Shown here: positions 12,201 through 21,728 of the stretch, piece after piece
Layout: each line of letters starts with the position of its first letter
How positions within the stretch are numbered: position 1 is the first letter of the stretch
DNA from: Callaeas wilsoni
Lineage: Eukaryota; Chordata; Aves; Passeriformes; Callaeidae
Assembly (NCBI GenBank): GCA_013398955.1
Contig: VWPU01002144.1
Coordinates: forward strand, 1 to 64,000
DNA: 64,000 bases
Reading direction: 5' to 3'
Translations under genes and position numbers: made by a program
The notes under the pieces: generated by a model
The model's database searches: none
The model's input: only the letters and a program-made list of their open reading frames with translations
Told to the model about the DNA's origin: nothing

Positions 12201-14659
12201 CAGCATACCATAAAGAGGCATATGGCAGCAGTGTGAGAAATCTGTGAAATCTCTTGTAAAACTTCCTTTCAGCTTTGATGGAAGAAAAACTAACTCAGGA
12301 GGGGGTGGCTTTTGATACCTCCCCATCATCCACTGCAATAATGGTTTGGTATGAATTTTCTTCACACCTAGACAAGTTGTAGAGGTCAGTGAGGGAAATG
12401 CTGTAAATGTATGGAAGGTACTGAAAATCAGTTATGTTAGCAAGGTGTTTAAAAAGCTTTGAAGAATTTGTAGATCTCTATCTGTTCTGGATGTAACAGG
12501 TATAATGCTGTGGAGTAACCGCTGCAGTTGCCTTGACAAGCAGAGCAAGTAGAAGTTGACTGTAGATAATTAGCTTGTATTTTGGAGTAACTTAGGAGTG
12601 TGTTGTTACACTCTGCCTTGAAATCTTCCTTGGTAATACCATGTGTATGCACGCACGTGTGTTTAAAGACTGACCTTCAAAAAGGCAATAGTCTGTGAAT
12701 AAATCACAGCATGAAATCTTCATCTTTCGTGCTACTGCCCTGTTTCACAAGTAAAGAGCCCTTAGGTATAGAGCCTGAAAGGCATATGTAAGAGAGAATT
12801 ATTACTTATGTCTTCAGACTATTTTATTGCTGATAAGTTTGCCAATACAAATAAAGAAACATGGAATAGGTTGGGTTGGAAGGGACCTTTGAAGATTATC
12901 TAATTCAACCCCCCTGCCATTGCCAGAGACATCTTTCACAACACTGAGCTTTCCACATGCATTCAGATTAGGGAACTTCTATGCCAGCTTGCAATACCTT
13001 ATTTTCCAGCATTGCTCACAGTGAATTTTTTTTTCCTTCTGATTGTGGAATATATAATATTGCTTCATGAGACTAAAATGTATAATGCACTTTTTCCCAT
13101 TAAGCTCTGTACCACTGTACTTCAGTTATCTGATGTGACTGAAATGGGGGAGGCTGAAATGGCTAGGTCACAGATGACAGTCAGAGGTGAAATTCGTCTC
13201 AACTTCAGTGGGATCTAGGTTTCCCACTTAGGGCAAGTTTTTCCTAAATCATCTCTTTCAACAACTTATATGAAAACCAGGCTGCATTAGCACCCTTATT
13301 TATGTAACATAAAGAAATATGTACTAACTGGGGGGTCTCAGGATTGTCAAAAACCCATGTTTGAGGCTAGTTGATCTTTTTCATTTATTTTTACTTTTAA
13401 GGTGGGAAGCTTTTATAGCTGCTTTGGGTCATCAGATCTGTTGGGCACATTCAAACTGCTCCTGTTCATGCTTTGCATTACAGACAGTGTTTTGCTGCGC
13501 CACCAGAGGAGATCTCAGAGGAAGTCTTCAGCAGCAGATCAGATGGGGAGCTCCGCTGCTGGCTTCCGTAACACTGTGTCCTGCCAGCGGCGGGACTGTG
13601 GCACCCTGGGCAGCACAATGCTCGAGGGGTACTGCCAGAACTGCTTCATCATAGCCCAGAACCAGCGATTCCAAGAAGCCAGAAGGACAGAACAGCTGGT
13701 GAGACAGCCAGAAGTAAGTGTGAACTTATCAAAATCTTCCTCCTGTTTAGCGCTGCATGTTTTTCTCTTGTGGGAACAACTTGAGATCCATGCTAGAAAA
13801 TCTTCAAATGACTGCATCTTAACTATCATTGAAAGACAAGCATAGAGCATATAATGAGTTTTTTCTGCTGCAGTTGAGCAGCGCTCCTAAAAAGTCATTC
13901 TTAGTTTTGGGTTGTCATGGCCAAGCTCAGTTTTACCTCGGCTGGGATTTTGCCAGCAATTTCTGTGGAAGCAATTGGACCAACAGCTAAGTTGTTTTGT
14001 TGACTGGGGATGGATTTTCGTTCTTACCCTTAGAGCAGTGCAACTGAATCAAGGGGTTCAAGTTGCATTTTTGATTGAGTCCATTACAGTTTGTCTTTGT
14101 TCCAGATAGGGCTTTTCTTTATTTGGTTTGTTTTGGTCCTTCTGGAATTGAGGGTTGCCAAAGATAAAAAAGCCAACATTTTTTCCTAAGAAATGACAGA
14201 ATTTGTGATTTTCTTTGGTAAAATTCAACTTGGCTCTTGGTATTGCACTTTGTAGAAGTGCCTGCAAACAATCCCCAAGTGGTTACCTATACAAACCACG
14301 AGCAGAGTAAAAAGGAAATGAAAAGCCATTTGTGCTGCCAGCACAGCGACTGACAATGTGTTTTAATATTTTTCAAGAGAACAGGGCAGCACAGAGATGT
14401 GCAGCGAGCAGCATTGAGTACCCAGAAGAGACAGTGTGCTGTGGCGTCGTGTAGAAACAACCTGGCCTGCAGAAGTGATGACCTGTGCCCAGAGTGCCGG
14501 CGCCTTGGTCAGCTCCCACCATCGGGGAGTGCCAGGGAGCCGGCAGCACAGGAGCCTCCCAAGCAGCGCTGCCGAGCCCCTGCCTGTGATCACTATGGCA
14601 ATGCCAAGTGCAATGGCTACTGCAATGAGTGCTACCAGTTCAAACAGATCTATGGCTAG
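2943..14659 (+). CDS. TNFAIP3: TNFAIP3 / A20, complete coding region (8 coding exons joined)
   Basis: A20 is a cytoplasmic ubiquitin-editing enzyme that shuts down NF-kB and cell-death signalling downstream of TNF, Toll-like and antigen receptors, acting on RIPK1, TRAF6 and the IKK complex. Joining 2943-3240, 7412-7602, 7828-7975, 8169-8339, 9085-9265, 10732-11639, 13484-13713 and 14378-14659 gives 2409 nt, 802 residues plus TAG; human A20 is 790. The OTU domain occupies about residues 1-370 with D71, C104 (GDGNCLMHA) and H257 (GYDNMHF) matching the human triad D70/C103/H256. Seven A20 zinc fingers (C-x2/4-C-x11-C-x2-C) have first cysteines at 388, 478, 521, 604, 666, 729 and 774. The protein ends in the family's YG terminus. 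All junctions are GT-AG and keep frame. I chose M at 2943 because it aligns with the mammalian start and has a strong Kozak context (A at -3, G at +4). No truncation or frameshift is seen. Confidence 0.97.
3241..7411 (+). other. TNFAIP3: TNFAIP3 intron 2 (4.2 kb, contains enhancer candidate)
   Basis: The donor GTAAGTT follows exon 2, and a long pyrimidine tract followed by TGCAG precedes exon 3. Several short open frames on both strands look like chance. T-rich runs lie at about 5310-5325 and 5660-5680. The standout stretch is 5740-5910, listed separately. No clear transposon copy is seen. Confidence 0.7.
5760..5912. promoter_or_regulatory. TNFAIP3: Candidate NF-kB / C/EBP / IRF enhancer in TNFAIP3 intron 2
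   Basis: Within about 150 bp lie two NF-kB-type sites, GGGAAAGTCC (5767-5776) and GGGGAATTCC (5846-5855), a C/EBP-like TTGCTCAAT (5819-5827) and an IRF-like CGAAAGTGA (5901-5909). CpGs are denser than in the surrounding intron. A20 is itself an NF-kB target that limits NF-kB, and intronic as well as downstream enhancers control the mammalian gene. Function is inferred from motif clustering only. Confidence 0.5.
7412..7602 (+). CDS. TNFAIP3: TNFAIP3 exon 3, carries catalytic Cys
   Basis: The acceptor TTTTTTGCAG ends at 7411 and the donor GTAAGG starts at 7603. It encodes the end of G100 through R163. It holds the active-site loop GDGNCLMHA with C104, equivalent to human C103, the nucleophile of the OTU deubiquitinase. 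The split glycine codon (G at 3240 plus GC at 7412-7413) restores frame with exon 2. Exon 3 ends on a complete codon. Intron 3 after it is only 225 bp. Confidence 0.96.
7828..7975 (+). CDS. TNFAIP3: TNFAIP3 exon 4
   Basis: The acceptor TCCTCAG ends at 7827 and the donor GTGAGT starts at 7976. It encodes residues 164-212 plus one base of D213, the central OTU segment ending in the hydrophobic strand RRPVIVLA. Sequence such as ALEEIHIF and NILRRP is strongly family-like. Intron 4 (7976-8168, 193 bp) is short. Confidence 0.95.
8169..8339 (+). CDS. TNFAIP3: TNFAIP3 exon 5, carries catalytic His
   Basis: The acceptor TATGCAG ends at 8168 and the donor GTATTT starts at 8340. It encodes D213 through P268 and the first base of the next Glu. 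The block from SLESGS to [10 protein letters not shown] is hallmark A20 OTU sequence. H257 in NMHF corresponds to human H256, the general base; the residue before it is Met where mammals have His, but the catalytic His next to Phe is kept. The donor is weaker (GTATTT) than its neighbours. Confidence 0.95.
8340..9084 (+). other. TNFAIP3: TNFAIP3 intron 5
   Basis: About 745 bp of AT-rich intron. A TG/TA-rich microsatellite lies at about 9021-9062, just before the acceptor TTTCCCCACAG (ends 9084). No other feature is seen. Confidence 0.7.
9021..9062. repeat. TG/TA dinucleotide microsatellite in intron 5
   Basis: An alternating TG-rich run passes into TATATATATA and back into TGTGTGTGTG, close to the exon 6 acceptor. 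It is probably length-variable between individuals. Confidence 0.8.
9085..9265 (+). CDS. TNFAIP3: TNFAIP3 exon 6
   Basis: The acceptor CCCCACAG ends at 9084 and the donor GTGAGT starts at 9266. It encodes E269 (split codon) to the first two bases of K330, the C-terminal part of the OTU domain. Diagnostic segments are [14 protein letters not shown] and [12 protein letters not shown], the last being nearly invariant in A20. Frame carries into exon 7 through a split lysine codon. Confidence 0.96.
9266..10731 (+). other. TNFAIP3: TNFAIP3 intron 6
   Basis: About 1.47 kb with no supported element. It ends in a pyrimidine-rich acceptor region and GGCTGTCAG (ends 10731). Minus-strand open frames here show no recognisable similarity. 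Confidence 0.7.
10732..11639 (+). CDS. TNFAIP3: TNFAIP3 exon 7, zinc fingers 1-4
   Basis: This 908-bp exon is the largest coding exon. It encodes the end of the OTU domain ([17 protein letters not shown]) and zinc fingers 1 (C388, C393, C405, C408), 2 (C478, C483, C495, C498), 3 (C521, C524, C536, C539) and 4 (C604, C609, C621, C624). In mammalian A20 finger 4 gives K63-ubiquitin binding and E3 activity. S382 (QLSLL) matches the human IKK-beta site S381, and SSR439-G440 aligns with the human MALT1 cleavage point R439. A Ser/Pro-rich linker (about 541-600) is loosely conserved. The donor GTAAGT starts at 11640. Confidence 0.96.
11790..12205 (-). mobile_element. Solo LTR of an avian endogenous retrovirus (antisense in intron 7)
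   Basis: The sequence matches from memory a common avian solo LTR family: read on the minus strand it starts near TGCTGGTTTTGGCTGG, contains a CAAATCC/AACATCTC region, and ends in GGGGTTAAACCATGACA. The boundaries carry TG...CA-like ends. No internal viral genes are present, so this is a recombined solo LTR. A clear target-site duplication is not seen. It lies antisense to TNFAIP3, the orientation usually tolerated in introns. Confidence 0.75.
12861..12945 (-). mobile_element. CR1 LINE 3' end fragment
   Basis: The block GGTTGGAAGGGACCTTTGAA, followed by an AACCCCCCTGCCAT-type stretch, is the typical 3' UTR of CR1 in reverse orientation. It is about 85 bp, with no coding part remaining. Confidence 0.8.
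13484..13713 (+). CDS. TNFAIP3: TNFAIP3 exon 8, zinc finger 5
   Basis: The acceptor CATTACAG ends at 13483 and the donor GTAAGT starts at 13714. It encodes D633 (split codon) to E709. Finger 5 uses C666, C671, C683 and C686 ([20 protein letters not shown]). The start of the exon (about 634-655, Arg/Ser/Gln-rich) is poorly conserved relative to mammals, so the acceptor choice rests on frame: only the 13483 acceptor continues the exon 7 frame without a stop. Confidence 0.93.
13714..14377 (+). other. TNFAIP3: TNFAIP3 intron 8
   Basis: About 664 bp of AT-rich intron from GTAAGT to a TTTTTCAAG acceptor (ends 14377). Nothing else is recognised. Confidence 0.75.
14378..14659 (+). CDS. TNFAIP3: TNFAIP3 exon 9, zinc fingers 6-7 and stop
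   Basis: It encodes R710 to G802 and a TAG stop at 14657-14659. Finger 6 uses C729, C734, C746 and C749; finger 7 uses C774, C779, C791 and C794 ([19 protein letters not shown]). Finger 7 of mammalian A20 binds linear (M1) ubiquitin and allows non-catalytic NF-kB inhibition, so an intact copy implies that this function is retained. The acceptor AAG at 14375-14377 gives the conserved RDV just after the junction; an AG two bases further (14378-14379) would break frame. Confidence 0.96.
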   Translation, partial: RTGQHRDVQRAALSTQKRQCAVASCRNNLACRSDDLCPECRRLGQLPPSGSAREPAAQEPPKQRCRAPACDHYGNAKCNGYCNECYQFKQIYG

Positions 14660-16085
14660 TGGGGAACAAGAAAGCCATACCAGCTACTTCCTTCCCTGAA
14701 ATGGTGCTATGTCCAAAACACTTTAACAGTCCTGGGAGTGGGAGGGCAGGGGGAAACATAAGCTGTCTGCTCAGATCATGTTTATTCCCAAGAATGGGAA
14801 TAAATTCCTACTTCCTCTAAACACTGCATACAAGGACTGCTGAGAAGGTCACATTGCCTTCTGCACAGAGCTCTCATTCATGACTAAGCTCCTACAATGC
14901 CATATTTAATTCTTGGACTTCCCAGGAGGAAGTGTGAAGCATTTGAATCCAAAGAACTTCCAGTTCTGCCTCTTTCTCAATACCTCCCCTCTCCCAGGCA
15001 AGGAGCCATGTCTACTGTCGGAGGTGCAGGACCTTTTTTTGTTTGCATACATCAGTTAGGGGCAAGTCCTTCCTCAACGGGATTGCCCAGGACAGACTGA
15101 TGCAACTTCCAGTTGACATCTGAAGAAACTTGGTTTGGGTTGCCCGTGTCCTTGCTGTTCTTACAGAGCTCGCCAGGGCGGGAGCTCTTGCAAGCATTTA
15201 GGGCGATAACAGCGAGCGGTTCTGTGTTTGCAGAGCTCTCAGCAAACCACAGCCAGAAACAAGACCAGCACTGGTCTGCTCCTTTAACATGCTTAACCTA
15301 ACCAGCATTTAGATCCTTTCCCAAATCCGAAGACAGATGGAAAGACAGAAGTTACAGAAGAAATGCATGTGATGGGGAAAATGCATCCTGCCATTTCCCA
15401 CTTGTGTGGAAGGAATTACCTCCTAGAGACAAGAAAAACCCCAAAGCCCTTTGTCTTCACTTCTGAAACAAGATTGACTCTTCTCTCTCTTGCACTGCAC
15501 TGTCAGGAGTCTGTGTGTGCTGTTCATACCCTCCCTCCCCATTTCTGTCACACTTTCTGTCATCCTTAATGTGATTCCGTTATCATGTAAACAGCTTGGA
15601 GCTCAGTAACAAGAGTTCTTCAGGGTTGAGATTTTACTCCTGGAGTTTATGCATCCACTTCTCAATCTGCAATACTTTCTTTAGCAACCTCAGCTTTACT
15701 GCCGTGCCTCGTACCTGCTTCTCTCTTCTCCTTTCACACCTTTTAAATTTTCAGCATCCATTTTGCTGCTATGATTTTGGAGGTGATACCTCTTCTAACT
15801 TGCTTCTCAAGTTTAGAATCTTTTTCTAGTTACTAAAAAAAACAGTTTCTAAAAAGAAAAAAATAACTCATGACTTATTTCTGTTAAATTTTATATATTT
15901 TGTGAACCTTAATGTGAACGTATGTTTTATTAAAATATTTATACTATTTGAAACAATGCAATTTGAAATTTGCACAGCTAGGATTTTTTTACATGTATTT
16001 ACTCTAGTGTTGAAAGTTACAAACTTAAAAGTATAATTGAAAAACTTTCTCTGGTATAAAATAAATTATTGAAGGATCGAATTTG
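14660..16085 (+). other. TNFAIP3: TNFAIP3 3' UTR with AU-rich end and polyadenylation signals
   Basis: No coding continues past the stop. An early AATAAA lies at 14799-14804 and a distal one at 16060-16065, after a strongly AT-rich tail. AU-rich motifs include TATTTAT (15936-15942) and ATTTA (15997-16001), consistent with an unstable, inducible mRNA. The 3' end is probably near 16,080-16,090. Which signal is used is inference. Confidence 0.65.
16060..16065 (+). terminator. TNFAIP3: Probable TNFAIP3 polyadenylation signal AATAAA
   Basis: A canonical AATAAA hexamer 1.4 kb past the stop codon, followed within about 30 bases by a GGGTTTTTTTATATG-type GT/T-rich stretch that suits a downstream element. 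Confidence 0.6.
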
Positions 16086-17798
16086 GGTTTTTTTATATGT
16101 ATGCAAGAGAGCATGGCTGAGGATGGGACACTCCCTGAAGAAAGCCTTCCTGTTGAGCACTACCATTCAGCATGTTACTGACTGCTGTTTGGTGCAGATC
16201 ATGTAGCCAAGTGCTTCGAAGAGATGATAACTTGCTGTAAGTGGGTGTTCTCTCAGGAAGGGCTCTTGGTTCTGTTGAAGGACCTGGGCATACGGAGTTG
16301 GCTCCTGTGGGTGCAGAGTATTTTCAGTCCCCAGAAGAATGAGTGTGGGAGAGTATGAATGGTGCAGGAGCAGACTGCAACAAAACCTAAGCTACACTGA
16401 CTTGACTTGGCTTTCTTTGTTCATCCATCCATCATTTCAGGAATTCCCAACAAACAGGGCTTGAGTGCCACCCTGGGAGGCAGTGATGGCAGCATATGAT
16501 CCCCGCCTCCACACAGCTGTGTATGCATCCCCAAAGGCACAGACCAGGCCTACAGGCTTCCCTCTGTCAGGGACAGCAGGGAAGCCTTGGCATCAGAGTT
16601 GCTCAGTAGCTCATGAAGAGCAAGTTGCCAACTGCTGTTTGAAAAACTACATGAAAGCAGTGTTCTCATCCCAAGCTCAGCCTAACCAAGCCTCCCTGCC
16701 AGGGGATTTCTGCACTGTAACTTCTGTACTGGCACTCTGGTGTTTCAGACCTCTGCCTAGACAGGCAACACTATACGCTATCATGGCTTTTAGGTGTTGC
16801 TCGTGACCTGAAAGAGAATACGAGTCAAGGCTGCGAACACCCCTGCGCAGCCAAGGACCCTTTCCTAAGAGGCTGACCTCTCAGCTCAGTTGCTGTCTGT
16901 CCTGGTTAAGTCTTTAATCCATAGCCCGGCTCCCTCTGCGCTCATAGAGCTTACCTCTGCTTCCAGAGCATACAACCTAGAAGTCAGCCTACTCCCCCCA
17001 GAGCAGAGCCTGCTGGACCTACCAACCCCACCCTTACATCATATTCCTCTTTTACAACATCTGACTCTCGTGACCTGTACCCACCTTACCCCTTCTTTAC
17101 AACTCATGCAACTCGCACGTCCCTGTGATTCATTGAACTTTGCACCAGGCAGACACCTCAGTGGTGAAAGAGCAGGCAAAGATTGGGAGGGATTGTCTGC
17201 AGGGAGGAATTGTCTGCAGCCAGACAGCAGGAGATGGAGGCAGCTCATGGCATCCACTCTCAGCAGCCACCAGCCCCTGCTCACTGAAAAGACAGAACCT
17301 CTATCATGACACCCTCATTGTCAGAGGGCTGATTTACTCCATTTGCTGTTAATTGCAGCTTCTGCAGAGAGGAAGGATTTCAGATTGAATGCCCCAGATC
17401 CCACTGATTTTTCTCTGCTACTTTCTGGGCCCATTACTCATAACCCTTGTGTCCCGTGAGGCTGGTCTCATTCTGAAGCTCCCATGTAAATGAGTGCCCA
17501 GCCTGTCTCTTGTGATTTACTTGTGTGGGAACATTAAAGCTAGCGCCTTTCTTTTTTTTTAAATACTCTGGTATTTCCCGTATGTCCCTAGGGGATTTTG
17601 ACCCTCTTGATGCTTTCTGCTCTTTGCCCAGACAACTCTTCAAGTTCATCTATTTTTCCTTCCTGTTCTGCAAGAGAGAACTTTTATTTGGAGTCTCCCT
17701 TTTTGTGGCCACTTCACTTAGAAAAGAAGGCTCTTTTCTAAGACACATATCTTTGATAGCCAGAGATCTTTTCTTAGCAGAAAGGCAAAACTAGTAGA
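16086..17798. other. Intergenic, nothing recognised
   Basis: Ordinary mixed-composition DNA downstream of TNFAIP3. Two plus-strand open frames (16465-16806, 16890-17309) lack similarity, start context and splice support. No repeat family is recognised. Confidence 0.5.
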
Positions 17799-18152
17799 GA
17801 ATCATAGAATTGTTAAGATTGGAAAAAATCTCCACGATTGCTGAGTCCCACTGTTAACCTAACACCACTAAACCATGTCCCCAGGTGCCACATCCACACC
17901 TTTTTTGAACACTCCCAGGGATGGGGACTCAAGTATTTTCCTAGGCAGGCTGTTCCAATGCCTTATAATCATTTCAGTGAGGGAATTTTTCCTATTACCT
18001 AATCTAAAACTCCCCTGCTGCAATTTGAGGCCATTTCCTCTTTTACCTGGGAGAAGAGACTGACTCTCACCTGGATACAACCTCCTTTCAGGCAGTTGTA
18101 GAGTGTGATAAAGTCTCTCCTGAACCTCCTTTTCTCCAGGCTAAATAGTCCC
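17799..18152 (-). mobile_element. CR1 LINE 3' fragment (end of ORF2 plus 3' UTR)
   Basis: On the minus strand the open segment at 17868-18080 encodes the typical end of the CR1 reverse-transcriptase ORF ([33 protein letters not shown]). It is followed by the short CR1 3' UTR and one ATTCTATGATTCT-like tail unit (near 17799). The copy is strongly 5'-truncated, as most CR1 copies are, and inactive. Confidence 0.9.
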
Positions 18153-21100
18153 AATATGAAACAAATGGTTTAATGACTAATTGTATTATACTGGAATTCC
18201 TTGTAATATAGTGCAGGAAGGGATCGCTGTGCAGGCTTACACATTCATTTTATTTGGGGAAGGGATACTTTTAGATGAATATAAGATGATCAGAATATTA
18301 TCTATGTTGCTGGATTTCTCAGGGATATAACCACTCAATTCATAGGGAACATGATATGGAGAAGAAGAAAGCACTTAGTACATTTTCAGTGTAGAGAGTG
18401 CGTAGATTTATCTTTTGATATTTCAGTGCTCTGCCTGGCAAGTCTTTGGCATGATCTGAAGAACTGGGCCACTTAACAGGTTTGAGATCACAAAACAGCA
18501 TGTACTGTGTTAGATTGAAACACCTAACTCTGAGCTACTGACCTAATTGCGTATCCTAGGAGCCTTAGGCAGGACTCGGTGTGGTCAGCAGTTTGCTGGT
18601 AAAGCAACAACAGAGGGTGCCCACTGTTACATTCTCAGATGAGGGCTGTGATGTTCTTTCTGCATGAACACAGAAGGGAAAGGCAGCATATTGATGGCCT
18701 GTGAGCCATCTGCCCATCCTTTCCTCCTGCACTTGTGCAGCACCATCCCCACCCCTCACAGTACTCTCCCTCGCTCAGCAGAGTGGAAGAAAAGAGTTAC
18801 CTGGAGATAGAGAGAGCCTGCAGCCTGCAGTGATGCTTCTTCACTGCAGGCAAACCCACAGGAGAACCATCCTTTTCTGAGGTAGTTGTTGAGAAATGGT
18901 TATTGAAGTAAGGATGTCTGATTTGATGAGCCTTTTGTGAGTTGTTTGCCATGCAACTTGGTGTATACATTCCATCTGATCCACTGATGGCCTGGAGCAA
19001 GTAGGAATGCAATAAATGGAATTGAAAAACATTGGACTGAATTATTGTAAATGTAGGAGTGGCTTCATATCTACTTTTTATGTGCTTGATTGAATCACAA
19101 GTGATAGCCATTTTGCCAGCTGTCTTTCATCCTGATGTCCCTGCACTTGCTGCAGACTGTCCTTATCTATACCATCCCATTCCTCAAAAGTGTCTGAAGT
19201 CAATTAAACCACTCTTATCTGGCAGCTATGGCCTTTATACTGATGGTGATAAGCATAGGAGAAAGGGCAATTCAGTGATCAGGATAAACACATGAAAATA
19301 CGCCCCCATCATGAGACCAAAGCTCTTGGGATATGCTACAGTGTCTTTCCCACCTGGGACTGGGATATTGGATGCTAAGCTCCTCTTCTGAACAGGCACA
19401 GCAGGGACTTTTGAGCAGCTATGTCAAGAGGGTCGTCAACCTACTGAACAAAAATTCTAAACTTACCCTACTCATGTCTAGCTGTGTTTAGGCGGCAATG
19501 AGTTAGCAGGGATATCTGGTAGAACCAAGACCTGGCAGTTCATATGTCCAGGTTGATGCTTCATTTGAGAGACTTGCTGAGACTTTGGCAGCAGGAAGGC
19601 TTCTGCAGTGTGAGAACTGGGACACAGACTCACCACAGATATCCTCAGTACCTGGAGATTTTACTGACAGAGGTGATGAAGGACTTTTGGGGCTGAAGGC
19701 AGTATTTGAGAGGATTCATGGAGACTTCTCTAGTGTTTAGATGTTGAATGTGTGTTTTGGGTATAAATCCCCAAAAAAATCATGCTGAGCATAATTTTGT
19801 GCATGTGAGTTCATCATGGTGATATAATGCATGATTTGTTCAGACGAGTGGCTGCATAATTTTAGCCTGCATACTTGAGTAGGAGATTATAGTGTAATAT
19901 GTACATCACCGAAAGAGAAAACCACAACACAGAACAGTTATAATTTCAGATAATATTGAACTGCAAAAACCCCTTAAAATCTGAAGTGAAGAGGTACATT
20001 GGAGTGCTCCATTTCTCAGGTCCCACATCTGACATGCAGAACAGCAAACCTGTCACTGGTGGGAGCGGATTCAATGGACTAAACTAAACCCATTCAGACA
20101 TTCTTGTGCTGAGCCTTTCTCCCACATCAATGATAAATACTCTTAGCATCAACCCTTGCCTGATTCAGAAGGGTTGTGCTAACTGCATAGTAAGAAAGAC
20201 GAGGGGTTTAACTGAACTGCTATATCATTAATTCCCCTTTCCTTGACCACCCATGGTTATTTTGGAGAAGACTGCCTCTACCTCTCAGGTGGGTTATTCA
20301 TCTAGTTGTTCTATGCAGTAGGACACACTCTCACCAAAGAGCTGCTGTAGAAAACCTGGTCAGCCCCATGTGATTACACCTCCATTTGTCAAGATGAATG
20401 TCAATTGGAAAAAAGCCTCTATTTCTATATACATATATCTATACTAAAAAAAACTCCTATTGTACTGTCGGTCAAAGACAAATCTAAAATAAGAGCAGGT
20501 AATTTTTCTTGGGAGTTTTATGATGATTTTTTTTTGTACTAATCTTAATTTTCAAAAAAATTCCCTCTGTCTAATATTGAAAGACAGTCTACAGCATGCT
20601 ATCCAGACTGCCCCCTCCTCCAGCCTCACTAAAGTGAATGTTATGAACGCAAGCTCTTCTCCCTCCCACCACCCCTGATCTCTGACAGCAATGATTCTTT
20701 TTGTTATTGGTTTGGCTGGTTTTTTCCCCACAATTTTTTTTTTTCTTCGAGTTAAGCTCTAGTACACATACGTGGTGTTGGGCAGGAATTCAGATTTCCC
20801 CTGGTGAATTACCGGGGAAGGGGGATCTTAGGTTTTGTTCTCTGTTTGTGGCTCGATGTCAAGGGATTCATATGAGCTCATAGAAATGCACATCATGAGT
20901 TAGTCCGGTTCCCAGCCAGTACTGTTTTTTAAAAGAGCCACTACTGGATGTCATGTCACAAGAAGGAGTCAAAATCCCCTTCTCATTTACAATGTAAAGC
21001 AAAGCCAGTGAGCTGGGGATCTGCTAAGAGGAGCACAACTCCATGTGGTGCTTTGTGCTTTGATAACAATGCTTTTCCTACTGACCTCTGTCAGACATGC

Positions 21101-21448
21101 TGCTGAGCACTGTGGGGCAGAATTTGGTCATGGCATGAAGTATGGCGTAGCATGAGATTGTCTGGTCAGAAATCCCACATGCTAACATTATTTTTTGCGG
21201 GACTCATTTAGCTTCCTGTTGCCTGACACTGGTGACAGAAGAGTGCAAACTGCAGTGATGCTGGATAAATGTCTTGCTGCTGGATAAATGTCTCGCTGCA
21301 AACTCCATTAACACTTATATTCATGTAAAGTTGTAATAATTCAATTAGCTTCTGCAACTTTACTCCAGGCATCCTGTTGAGGATTTGGCCAGCTATCATA
21401 TAAAAATAGTCTGTTACTTGTTTTACATGTTCTGGAGTGAAAATATGC
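18153..21448. other. Intergenic, nothing recognised
   Basis: AT-rich DNA without supported genes or repeat families apart from a small tandem duplication at 21260-21297. Confidence 0.5.
21260..21297. repeat. Tandem duplication, 19 bp x 2
   Basis: The unit GCTGGATAAATGTCTTGCT (21260-21278) is repeated immediately with one change (T to C) at 21279-21297. Just two copies. Confidence 0.9.
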
Positions 21449-21586
21449 ACTCCCACTTCCTCACACCCTCATGATGGGGAGGAGAATCAAAAAAAAATTA
21501 AAACTCATGGGTTGAGATAAGAACAGTTTAATAACTGAAACAAAGTAAAATATACTACTACTACTACTACAACAAAACCTCAATAT

Positions 21587-21623
<37 letters not shown>

Positions 21624-21728
21624 GTAATTAAAAGGAGAGCGAGAGGAATAAAACTTAAGAAAAATAAGTGATGCACAATACAACTGCTCACCACTGACGA
21701 TTGTTCAGCCAGTCCCTGAGCAATGAGA
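21449..21728 (-). mobile_element. Avian ERV LTR fragment with internal microsatellites
   Basis: The run CTCATGATGGGGAGGAGAAT, then ACTCATGGGTTGAGATAAGA, then CAGTTTAATAACTGAAA matches from memory the 3' part of a common avian LTR read in reverse, and shares the GGGTTGAGATAAG block with the LTR in TNFAIP3 intron 7. Its internal (ACT)n and (ATA)n runs are expanded. The rest of the LTR is missing. Confidence 0.75.
21553..21626. repeat. ACT and ATA trinucleotide microsatellites
   Basis: (ACT)n spans about 21553-21570 and (ATA)n about 21586-21626, inside the LTR fragment. The ATA run has about 13 units and one late interruption. Confidence 0.9.

Larger units (their letters stand above)
11640..13483 (+). 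other. TNFAIP3: TNFAIP3 intron 7 with repeats
   Basis: About 1.84 kb. It contains a minus-oriented solo LTR (11790-12205) and a minus-oriented CR1 3' end (about 12861-12945), listed separately. The true acceptor for exon 8 is at 13482-13483. A pyrimidine-rich decoy acceptor at 13400-13401 would put a TAG in frame. Confidence 0.75.

Noticed and set aside
13400..13401. Alternative exon 8 acceptor with a good pyrimidine tract
   Set aside because: Joined to exon 7 it gives a wrong phase and an early TAG; the acceptor at 13482-13483 keeps frame into zinc finger 5.
16465..17309. Two plus-strand frames just downstream of TNFAIP3
   Set aside because: They lie past the polyadenylation signal, lack recognisable similarity, and the gene already has a complete C-terminus.
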